Shown one piece after another: positions 1-5,966 of a stretch of DNA of 6,915 nucleotides. How positions within the stretch are numbered: position 1 is the stretch's first letter; the number at the start of each line of letters is the position of its first letter. Under the pieces are notes generated by a model. The model worked only from the letters and a program-made list of their open reading frames with translations. It ran no database searches and had not been told where the DNA came from. A program made the translations under genes and the position numbers. Source of the DNA: Pseudomonadota bacterium (GTDB taxonomy: Bacteria; Pseudomonadota; Gammaproteobacteria; Steroidobacterales; Woeseiaceae); assembly GCA_022565135.1 (NCBI GenBank), contig JADFKA010000096.1:1-6915 (forward strand), in the 5' to 3' direction.

Positions 1-483
1 AGGATCGGTGGCGACCGTTTCGACGAGGCGATCACCAGCTACGTCAGGCGCAATTACGGCATCCTGATCGGTGAAGCTACGGCTGAGCGCATCAAACACG
101 AAATCGGTTCGGCGTTTCCTGGACATGAAGTGCTCGAAATTTCGGTTAAGGGGCGCAACCTGTCCGAAGGCGTGCCCCGCAGTTTTACCCTGAACAGCAA
201 TGAAATTCTCGAGGCCCTGCAGGAACCGCTGCAGGGCATCGTTGGCGCCGTCAAAGAAGCGCTAGAGCAGACGCCACCCGAACTGGGTGCCGATGTCGCT
301 GAGCGCGGCATCGTACTCACCGGCGGCGGCGCGTTGCTCCGAGAAATCGACAAGCTACTCATGGAAGAAACGGGGCTCCCAGTCGTCATCGCCGACGATC
401 CGATGACCTGCGTTGCTCGTGGCGGCGGCCGGGTCATAGAACTCATCGATGAGCATGGGCCCGCAGTGTTCGGGCTGGAGTAA
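1..483 (+). CDS. mreB: Rod shape-determining protein MreB, C-terminal part (5' end outside window)
   Basis: MreB is the bacterial actin homologue. It forms ATP-dependent filaments under the inner membrane and guides side-wall synthesis by the MreCD-RodA-PBP2 machinery. The reading frame is open from base 1 to a TAA at 481-483, giving 160 residues, which is roughly the second half of a family usually about 347 residues long. The visible part begins with IGGDRFDEAI and contains the very conserved EATAERIKHEIGS and FTLNSNEILEALQEPL segments. The TGGGALL loop at 319-339 is the adenosine-binding turn of the actin fold, and DDPMTCVARGGG near the end is also typical of MreB. No start codon or phosphate-1 motif is visible because the gene runs off the left edge. 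Family membership is certain from near-identity to E. coli MreB as I recall it. MreB is normally the first gene of the mre block, so the operon promoter probably lies to the left. Confidence 0.97.
   Translation, partial: RIGGDRFDEAITSYVRRNYGILIGEATAERIKHEIGSAFPGHEVLEISVKGRNLSEGVPRSFTLNSNEILEALQEPLQGIVGAVKEALEQTPPELGADVAERGIVLTGGGALLREIDKLLMEETGLPVVIADDPMTCVARGGGRVIELIDEHGPAVFGLE
214..237 (+). repeat. Perfect 9-bp inverted repeat (hairpin) inside mreB
   Basis: GCCCTGCAG at 214-222 is followed by the 6-nt loop GAACCG and its exact reverse complement CTGCAGGGC at 229-237. In RNA this gives a GC-rich 9-bp stem. It lies in codons for the conserved residues ALQEPLQG, so it could be a by-product of codon choice for the two Leu-Gln pairs. 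No T-tract follows, so it is not an intrinsic terminator. Confidence 0.6.
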
Positions 484-528
484 GCCAGAAATCGGACCGG
501 ACTGAGGATTTGCGGACACTACAGCCCG
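484..528 (+). other. mreB-mreC intergenic gap, 45 nt
   Basis: The gap is exactly 15 codons, so mreC is in the same frame as mreB and no stop codon occurs between the mreB TAA and the mreC ATG. The only purine-rich block, GAGGA at 504-508, lies 20 nt before the ATG, too far for a normal Shine-Dalgarno. I see no promoter or terminator in the gap. Confidence 0.6.
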
Positions 529-1416
529 ATGGTCACTTTCCAAACCCATAAGAGCAATCCGGCCCGTGGCCCCGCTCTTGGTATTCGAGTCCTGGTCCTG
601 ATGTCACTGAGTATTGTGCTGATGGTGCTCGATCATCGGCAAAACTATATGGATACCGTGCAGCGAACCATCGGTGTTGTCGTCTACCCGATTCAGGTCG
701 TCGTGGACGCTCCGTTCAGGTTCTGGCATTGGGTTCGCGACAGCACCGCAAATCGCGGTGACCTGCAGCTCGAGGTCAACCTTCTGAAGACAGAGCGCTT
801 GCTGACGAATGGCCGACTGCAACGACTCACGGCCCTCGAAGCTGAAAACGCTCGCCTGCGTGCCCTGCTAGAGGCGCGTCCGCATGAACGCGATGAAATT
901 CGCGTCGCCAAAATTATGGCCGTTGATGCAAATCCATACCGCCATAGTCTTGTCATCGATATCGGCAAACGCGACGGAGTTTACGATGGCCAGTCCATCA
1001 TCGACGCCGATGGAGTCGTCGGCCAGGTCATAAAGACGGGTTTGGCAACCTCACAGGCGATCCTGATCAGCGATCCGAGTCACGCCCTGCCCGTGGAGGT
1101 AAGTCGCAACGGTTTGCGCACGATCGCAATCGGCACCGGTGAATTTGATCGGCTCGATTTGCCATTCCTGCCCAATAATGCCGACATTGCGCCAGGCGAC
1201 CTGCTGGTAACGTCGGGCCTCGGTGGCGCATTTCCGGCCGGATATCCTGTTGCTGTCGTCACTACGGTCAATCGCATTCCACAGCAGCCGTTTGCTGATG
1301 TCACGGCGGTACCGTCGTCAGCTCTCGATCAGGTCCGCGAGGTCATGCTTATCTGGTCCGCTACAAATGCGACGGCTGTCGATGCCGATAGTGAAACGGG
1401 CGCAGCGGATGATTAG
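529..1416 (+). CDS. mreC: Rod shape-determining protein MreC
   Basis: MreC is a bitopic inner-membrane protein whose periplasmic part binds and activates PBP2, linking it to MreB and RodA. The 295-residue product has a short cytoplasmic N-terminus, one membrane segment at about residues 19-35, and a coiled coil at about 75-117 with the heptad-like run ALEAENARLRALLEAR. The beta-rich MreC domain fills the rest, with GVYDGQ, DGVVGQV, SDPSHALPVEV and the signature SGLGGAFPAGYPVAVV from residue 229. It ends in a short acidic tail; E. coli MreC (about 367 residues, as I recall) has a long Pro-rich tail that is missing here. ATG 529 is chosen because the next in-frame ATG (601) would remove half of the membrane segment, and no upstream ATG, GTG or TTG exists in frame. 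The start has no good Shine-Dalgarno. The 3' end overlaps mreD by 8 nt, which suggests translational coupling. Confidence 0.95.
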   Translation: MVTFQTHKSNPARGPALGIRVLVLMSLSIVLMVLDHRQNYMDTVQRTIGVVVYPIQVVVDAPFRFWHWVRDSTANRGDLQLEVNLLKTERLLTNGRLQRLTALEAENARLRALLEARPHERDEIRVAKIMAVDANPYRHSLVIDIGKRDGVYDGQSIIDADGVVGQVIKTGLATSQAILISDPSHALPVEVSRNGLRTIAIGTGEFDRLDLPFLPNNADIAPGDLLVTSGLGGAFPAGYPVAVVTTVNRIPQQPFADVTAVPSSALDQVREVMLIWSATNATAVDADSETGAADD

Positions 1417-1900
1417 GAACTCCGAGTCGCGCCGTCTGCCGGTAATCGTGTCGATCGTCCTGGCATTGATGCTCACGATCGTCCCACATCCGGACTGGGC
1501 GTCGCTCTTTCGCCCGGACTGGGTTGCCCTGACACTCATTTATTGGGCGATGATGTTGCCGCGCCGCTGGAGTGTCGGCTCAGCCTGGATGGTCGGCCTG
1601 GTACTCGATGTCGCGCAAGGTGCGATCCTTGGGCAGCACGCCCTGGCCCTGTGTTTTATCGTTTTTGTCACGGTCAGATTTCACCTGTTGATGCGCGTTT
1701 TTCCAATGTCCCAGCTCACTGCAACGGTATTCGCAATACTTGCGCTGTACCAGTTTGTCTTGTTCTGGATTAACGGTGTTGCTCACCTGTCTGCGTCGCC
1801 GATCCACTACTGGGCACCGGTAATCGGCGGCACCATCATTTGGCCCGCTGTCTCAATGTTGCTATCCGGCGTGCGCATGCAGATGCAAATGGTGCGTTAG
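1409..1900 (+). CDS. mreD: Rod shape-determining protein MreD
   Basis: MreD is a small polytopic inner-membrane protein of the elongasome that works with MreC. The product has 163 residues, almost the same as E. coli MreD (162). It is very hydrophobic, with about five membrane segments; the first covers roughly residues 10-25. Family signatures are the FRPDWVALTLIYW segment and LDVAQGAILG, with Asp67 inside the membrane region, plus a C-terminal WPAVSMLL segment. The ATG at 1409 lies inside the last codons of mreC (stop 1414-1416), which is the usual arrangement. The frame is open further upstream to an ATG at 1223, but that extension would overlap mreC by almost 200 nt and adds a basic, non-MreD-like sequence, so I reject it. 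The Shine-Dalgarno is weak, so translation is probably coupled to mreC. Confidence 0.94.
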   Translation: MIRNSESRRLPVIVSIVLALMLTIVPHPDWASLFRPDWVALTLIYWAMMLPRRWSVGSAWMVGLVLDVAQGAILGQHALALCFIVFVTVRFHLLMRVFPMSQLTATVFAILALYQFVLFWINGVAHLSASPIHYWAPVIGGTIIWPAVSMLLSGVRMQMQMVR

Positions 1901-1934
1901 TGCTCTGTCGATGTGATATCGATGCGGCGAGCAC
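1900..1934 (+). repeat. Possible two-tier stem-loop between mreD and mrdA
   Basis: GTGCTC at 1900-1905 pairs with GAGCAC at 1929-1934, and inside it TCGAT at 1908-1912 pairs with ATCGA at 1918-1922 around the loop GTGAT. The two stems are separated by an uneven internal loop (2 and 6 nt). The structure begins on the last base of the mreD stop codon and ends 7 nt before the AGGA of mrdA. It lacks a T-tract, so it is not a typical terminator. It could affect mRNA stability or PBP2 translation, but the stems are short and may be chance. Confidence 0.4.
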
Positions 1935-1941
1935 CTGAAAT

Positions 1942-1955
1942 AGGAATATAAGGTG
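1942..1955 (+). promoter_or_regulatory. Ribosome binding site and GTG start of mrdA
   Basis: AGGA at 1942-1945 lies 7 nt before the GTG at 1953-1955. This spacing fixes GTG 1953 as the start. No in-frame ATG is usable just upstream: the ATG at 1911 is followed at once by TGA. It is one of only two clear Shine-Dalgarno sequences in the window and could let mrdA be translated independently of mreD. Confidence 0.75.
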
Positions 1956-3851
1956 GATTTATTATCCCCGATCAAGGATCACCATTCCGAGCGACGACTG
2001 TTCATCGGCCGCGTCGCCCTGACGTCTACGATCGGCATCCTCTTGCTCGGCGTTGTCATTGCACGACTGGTGCAGCTGCAAGTTTTTAACTATGAAGACT
2101 TCGCGGCGCAATCGCAGGGCAACCTGTATCGCATCGAAGCCGTGCCCCCGATTCGCGGCCTCATTTTTGACCGCAAGGGTCGAGTACTCGCAGAGAATCT
2201 GCCCGCCTACCAGCTCGAACTGATTCCCGAACAGGTTGATGATCTCGACAACACCTTGCGACGGCTGGCCTTGCTCGGGCTAATCGAAGCTGAGGACATT
2301 CCCCGTCTCAAGGACTTGAGTGAAAGTGGCCCACGCTTCAAACCCGTGACGCTCAATCTTCGTCTGAGCGACGAGGAAATCGCAAATTTCGCAATTCAAC
2401 GGCCCCGATTTCCGGGAGTTGATTTCCGGCCGCGCCTGGTTCGACATTATCCCCATGGGGCCGCAGTGGCGCACGCCATCGGTTATGTCGGGGCACTTTC
2501 GAAAAACGACCTTGCAAGGCTCGATGCATCGAATTATGCCGGCACCGCACATACGGGTAAGACGGGCGTCGAAAACAGTTTTGAATCCAACCTGCATGGT
2601 GATGTCGGCTACCGAAACATCGTGACAAATGCGCTCGGGCGACAATTGCCCTCTGAATTGGCCGATCTGTTCGAATCATTGCCGCCGAATGAAATCCCAA
2701 ACCCAGGCGCCAATGTATACCTGAGCCTGGATCTCGACTTGCAAGTGCTGGCCACCGAGGCGTTGCAAGGTAAACGTGGTGCAGTTGTCGCCCTCGATCC
2801 CTGGTCGGGAGAGATCCTGGCGCTCGTCAGTGCGCCGTCATTTGATCCTAATTTGTTCGCCGTGGGCATGAGCACATCGGAATTTGCGGTCTTGAAAAAC
2901 GATCTCGAGCAGCCGCTTTTCAACCGGGCGGTTCGCGGCACTTATCCACCCGGCTCGACGATCAAGCCGATGCTCGCGGTTGCTGCGCTGGAGACCGGCG
3001 CGACCAACCTCAAACACACAATCTTGTGTCGCGGCTATTTCATGCTGCCAAACACAACGCATCGTTATCGAGACTGGAAGCCCGAAGGGCATGGCGTGGT
3101 CGATCTGCACACGGCTATCTCACAGTCGTGCGACGTCTATTTCTATGAACTCAGTGTCAAAATCGGCATCGACAACATACACGACTACCTCGATCGATTT
3201 GGCCTCGGCCGAGTGTCGGGCCTTGATATTGGCGGCGAGCACCAGGGTCTGGTGCCATCACGTGAATGGAAACGCAATGCGTTTCGCCATCCCGAAGATC
3301 AACGCTGGTATCATGGCGAGACCGTTATCGCCTCGATCGGCCAGGGGTACATGCTCGCGACTCCGTTGCAACTCGCGAACGCGGTTGCGGCTGTCGCGAC
3401 ACGCGGTATCCGTTATCAGCCGCACCTCGTCGCCGCCATCGAGGATACTTTGACGGGGCAGCGCACAATGATTTCCCCCACACCACTTGATGATGTCGTG
3501 CTGAAAAACGAAGACCACTGGGACATCGTCATTGATGCCATGCATGAGGTTATGCAAGGACTTCGGGGTACAGCACGCCAGGCGGGTCTGAATGCTGCCT
3601 ATGAAATGGCCGGCAAGAGCGGCACCTCCCAGGTTATCTCTATCGCGCAGGACGAGGAGTACGACGAGGAAGAGATCGACGAACGCTTACGCGATCACGC
3701 CCTGTTCATCGCCTTCGCACCGGTTGACAACCCACGCATCGCTGTTGCCGTCATTGTTGAGAACGGTTCGAGTGGCAGTCGTGTGGCGGCACCCATCGCA
3801 CGCAAGATTATGGATGCATACCTCGGCTACGGCAGCAATGCGACTCAGTGA
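1953..3851 (+). CDS. mrdA: Penicillin-binding protein 2 (elongasome peptidoglycan transpeptidase)
   Basis: PBP2 is the class B penicillin-binding protein that cross-links new glycan strands made by RodA during side-wall growth; it acts in the periplasm, anchored in the inner membrane. The 632-residue product is the normal length. One membrane anchor lies at about residues 21-41, followed by the N-terminal pedestal (dimerisation) domain with the conserved PIRGLIFDRKG (Arg68-Gly69). The transpeptidase domain carries all three active-site motifs: STIK with nucleophile Ser335 and Lys338, SCD at 392-394, and KSGT at 555-558. SxD in place of SxN is usual for PBP2 of this group. RYRDW and REWKRNAF are further PBP2 signatures. 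An acidic stretch (567-577) sits just after KSGT. The start is GTG 1953, supported by a well-spaced AGGA. The 3' end overlaps mrdB by 14 nt. PBP2 is the classic mecillinam target; nothing here suggests loss of function. Confidence 0.97.
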   Translation: MDLLSPIKDHHSERRLFIGRVALTSTIGILLLGVVIARLVQLQVFNYEDFAAQSQGNLYRIEAVPPIRGLIFDRKGRVLAENLPAYQLELIPEQVDDLDNTLRRLALLGLIEAEDIPRLKDLSESGPRFKPVTLNLRLSDEEIANFAIQRPRFPGVDFRPRLVRHYPHGAAVAHAIGYVGALSKNDLARLDASNYAGTAHTGKTGVENSFESNLHGDVGYRNIVTNALGRQLPSELADLFESLPPNEIPNPGANVYLSLDLDLQVLATEALQGKRGAVVALDPWSGEILALVSAPSFDPNLFAVGMSTSEFAVLKNDLEQPLFNRAVRGTYPPGSTIKPMLAVAALETGATNLKHTILCRGYFMLPNTTHRYRDWKPEGHGVVDLHTAISQSCDVYFYELSVKIGIDNIHDYLDRFGLGRVSGLDIGGEHQGLVPSREWKRNAFRHPEDQRWYHGETVIASIGQGYMLATPLQLANAVAAVATRGIRYQPHLVAAIEDTLTGQRTMISPTPLDDVVLKNEDHWDIVIDAMHEVMQGLRGTARQAGLNAAYEMAGKSGTSQVISIAQDEEYDEEEIDERLRDHALFIAFAPVDNPRIAVAVIVENGSSGSRVAAPIARKIMDAYLGYGSNATQ

Positions 3852-4977
3852 TACTCACCGGCTGATTTCGAGTAAGGCGGAGCCTTATGGTGATTTTGTG
3901 CATGTGCTGCGTCGCCTCAATATCGATGGTCCCTTGCTCGGCGGCGTGTTGTTGATCAGCGCACTGGGACTGGTGGTCTTATTCAGCGCAGTCGGCGAAG
4001 ACATGCGCCTATGGCTCAGCCAAGTCGCCAGACTCGGCGCTGCGCTCGCCACCATGTTCGTCGTTGCACAACTGTCGCCTGATTTCTTGCGCCGCTGGAC
4101 TCCCTGGTGTTTCCTTGCAGGCCTCGTCCTGCTAATTCTCGTCCTGACCACGGGCGAAGTAGGTCAGGGCGCAAAACGCTGGCTCAACTTGGGCATTCGT
4201 TTTCAGCCATCAGAGATCATGAAACTCGCAGTGCCTATGATGGCCGCGTGGTATCTGCACGATCGCCAAATTCCGCCACGAGCCGGAGCATTGCTGTTGC
4301 TCGCCGTCATCATTGCGGCGCCCACGCTGTTGATCGCGAGACAACCCGATCTGGGTACCGCGCTGCTAATCGCCGCATCGGGTTTGATCGTAATTATTCT
4401 TGCCGGGCTGTCGATCAGGCTCATGGTCGCCCTGGCTGCCCTGGCAGTACCGGGTGCGCTGTTGCTGTGGAAATTCATGGAAGATTACCAGAAGCAGCGC
4501 GTCCTCACGCTTTTCGATCCAAATAGTGATCCGCTGGGCGCTGGCTACAATATCATTCAATCAAAAATTGCGATCGGCTCGGGCGGCTTGTTCGGCAAAG
4601 GCTGGACCAATGGTTCACAGGCACATCTCCAATTTTTGCCGGAGCGCGATACCGATTTCATTTTTGCCGTATTGGGTGAGGAACTGGGTCTGCTGGGCGT
4701 ACTATCGCTGCTCTGTCTGTACGTGTTTGTCGTCGGGCGTGGCCTCTACATTGCGGTTCAGGCGCCCGATACTTATTCGCGCCTGCTTGCAGGCTCTATC
4801 AGCCTGACGTTTTTTGTCTATGTGTTCGTTAATACGGCGATGGTGACCGGACTCATCCCGGTTGTCGGCATCCCGTTGCCACTGGTCAGCTTCGGCGGAA
4901 CATCGATGGTGACGCTGATGGCGGGTTTCGGTATTCTGATGTCAATTCAATCGCACCGGAAACTGCTACCGCACTGA
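3838..4977 (+). CDS. mrdB: Peptidoglycan glycosyltransferase RodA (SEDS family)
   Basis: RodA polymerises lipid II into glycan strands and works as a pair with PBP2 encoded just upstream. The 379-residue product (E. coli about 370) is a polytopic membrane protein with about ten hydrophobic segments. SEDS signatures in order are WLNLGIRFQPSEIMKL (Glu126), ARQPDLGTALL, GYNIIQSKIAIGSGG at 236-250, FLPERDTDFIFAVLGEELG, and PLVSFGG at 348-354. Asp273 in the TDF motif matches the catalytic Asp of the family (Asp262 in E. coli). ATG 3838 overlaps the end of mrdA (TGA 3849-3851) by 14 nt and gives the expected length. It has no clear Shine-Dalgarno, so reinitiation after mrdA is likely. GTG 3898 is an alternative start giving 359 residues, also without a well-placed Shine-Dalgarno. 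The open frame back to ATG 3592 is rejected as overlap with the PBP2 active-site coding region. Confidence 0.95.
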   Translation: MRLSDTHRLISSKAEPYGDFVHVLRRLNIDGPLLGGVLLISALGLVVLFSAVGEDMRLWLSQVARLGAALATMFVVAQLSPDFLRRWTPWCFLAGLVLLILVLTTGEVGQGAKRWLNLGIRFQPSEIMKLAVPMMAAWYLHDRQIPPRAGALLLLAVIIAAPTLLIARQPDLGTALLIAASGLIVIILAGLSIRLMVALAALAVPGALLLWKFMEDYQKQRVLTLFDPNSDPLGAGYNIIQSKIAIGSGGLFGKGWTNGSQAHLQFLPERDTDFIFAVLGEELGLLGVLSLLCLYVFVVGRGLYIAVQAPDTYSRLLAGSISLTFFVYVFVNTAMVTGLIPVVGIPLPLVSFGGTSMVTLMAGFGILMSIQSHRKLLPH

Positions 4978-5966
4978 TGATTGCCCGATTCCTCGCAAGT
5001 ATTGCTGTTTTCGGCTTGTCTTGCTCGCCAAGTATCGCCGTCGATGTCGAGCGCGCCGACGTCAAGGCGTTTATCGAATCGATGGCACAGCAACACGACT
5101 ATGACCGCGCAGAGCTTCGCGACATCCTCGGCCAGGCACAGATCAAACAGTCAATTATCGAGCAGATCAGCAAGCCGGCTGAAAAGACACTGAGCTGGGC
5201 CGAATACCGGCTGATTTTCCTGACTCGGGAACGTGTTCGAGCAGGGGCCGATTTCTGGCAAGAAAATCGCGACACGCTCGATGACATCAGTCAAAGCACC
5301 GGGGTACCCGCCGAAATCCTGGTCGCCATCATCGGTGTCGAAACCTATTTTGGTCGTATCACCGGCAGCCATCGCGTCCTTGATGCGCTGACTACGCTTG
5401 CGTTCAATTACCCGCCACGCAAAACTTTTTTTCGTCGCGAACTCGAAGAATTCCTGTTGCTTGTGCGCGAGGAAGGCATGCAGGCGACCGCTGTATTCGG
5501 CTCTTATGCGGGCGCAATGGGTCGTCCGCAGTTTATGCCGTCGAGTTACCGAGCCTACGCAGTAGATTTCACGGGCGACGGCAGACGAGACATCTGGAAT
5601 AACTGGGCCGATGTTGCAGGCAGCGTCGCAAACTACTTCGTCGCGCACGGCTGGAATGCCGGCGAAGAGATTACGTCGCAGGCGACTTTGAGTAGTCGTT
5701 GGCGCGGCCCATTGCCTGACAACACGCTGACGCCCGCGGAGACAGTCAGCTCGCTGAGCAAACTGGGCGTATTGTTTGTGACCGATTTGCCCAATAACAG
5801 TGAAAGCCAGTTAATCACTCTCGAGGGCGATCGTGGCACCGAGCACTGGGTTGGCTTTCACAACTTTTTTGTTATCACCCGCTACAACCGCAGCGTCATG
5901 TATGCGCTTGCCGTGCATCAGCTCGGCCGGGAAATCGCGTTGGAGATTGGCCATGGCACTTCGTAG
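4977..5966 (+). CDS. mltB: Membrane-bound/soluble lytic murein transglycosylase B (MltB/Slt35 family)
   Basis: This enzyme cleaves the MurNAc-GlcNAc bond of peptidoglycan to give 1,6-anhydro ends; it acts in the periplasm in wall remodelling. The 329-residue product has an N-terminal signal sequence, then the SLT_2-type domain. The catalytic Glu122 lies in IIGVETYFGRITGSHRVLD, matching Glu162 of E. coli MltB. GAMGRPQFMPSSYRAYAVDF (179-198) is the substrate-groove signature. DFTGDGRRDIW (197-207) matches the EF-hand-like calcium site of Slt35, and ITRYNRSVMYALAVHQLG is the typical C-terminal motif. The only Cys near the signal end (Cys16, in GLSC) lacks a good lipobox, while SIA before residue 22 fits signal peptidase I, so the protein may be soluble. 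That would fit the pseudomonad homologue in the same rodA-rlpA context, SltB1, as I recall it. ATG 4977 shares one base with the mrdB stop (TGATG), a classic coupling signal. Confidence 0.93.
   Translation: MIARFLASIAVFGLSCSPSIAVDVERADVKAFIESMAQQHDYDRAELRDILGQAQIKQSIIEQISKPAEKTLSWAEYRLIFLTRERVRAGADFWQENRDTLDDISQSTGVPAEILVAIIGVETYFGRITGSHRVLDALTTLAFNYPPRKTFFRRELEEFLLLVREEGMQATAVFGSYAGAMGRPQFMPSSYRAYAVDFTGDGRRDIWNNWADVAGSVANYFVAHGWNAGEEITSQATLSSRWRGPLPDNTLTPAETVSSLSKLGVLFVTDLPNNSESQLITLEGDRGTEHWVGFHNFFVITRYNRSVMYALAVHQLGREIALEIGHGTS
5942..5955 (+). promoter_or_regulatory. Ribosome binding site and ATG start of rlpA
   Basis: GGAG at 5942-5945 lies 7 nt before ATG 5953-5955, inside the last codons of mltB. 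It decides the rlpA start, since the protein from this ATG begins directly with a lipoprotein signal peptide. The open frame continues upstream to an ATG at 5833, but that form would bury the signal peptide. Confidence 0.75.

Noticed and set aside
1223..1408. N-terminal extension of MreD to an ATG at 1223
   Set aside because: It would overlap mreC by almost 200 nt and adds a basic Arg/Ser-rich sequence unlike MreD; ATG 1409 gives 163 residues, the normal family length.
2980..3453. 157-codon + strand frame inside mrdA
   Set aside because: It lies across the PBP2 transpeptidase domain in another frame and is Arg/Ser-rich with no domain signature.
3592..3837. N-terminal extension of RodA to an ATG at 3592
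   Set aside because: The extension is the out-of-frame reading of the mrdA region coding for KSGT and the C-terminus; ATG 3838 gives the expected 379 residues.
5151..5648. 165-codon open frame on the minus strand inside mltB
   Set aside because: It is antisense to a clearly conserved gene, has no recognisable family features and fits a GC-rich shadow frame.
5833..5952. N-terminal extension of RlpA to an ATG at 5833
   Set aside because: It would place the lipoprotein signal peptide 40 residues inside the protein; ATG 5953 has a well-spaced GGAG and starts directly with the signal peptide.
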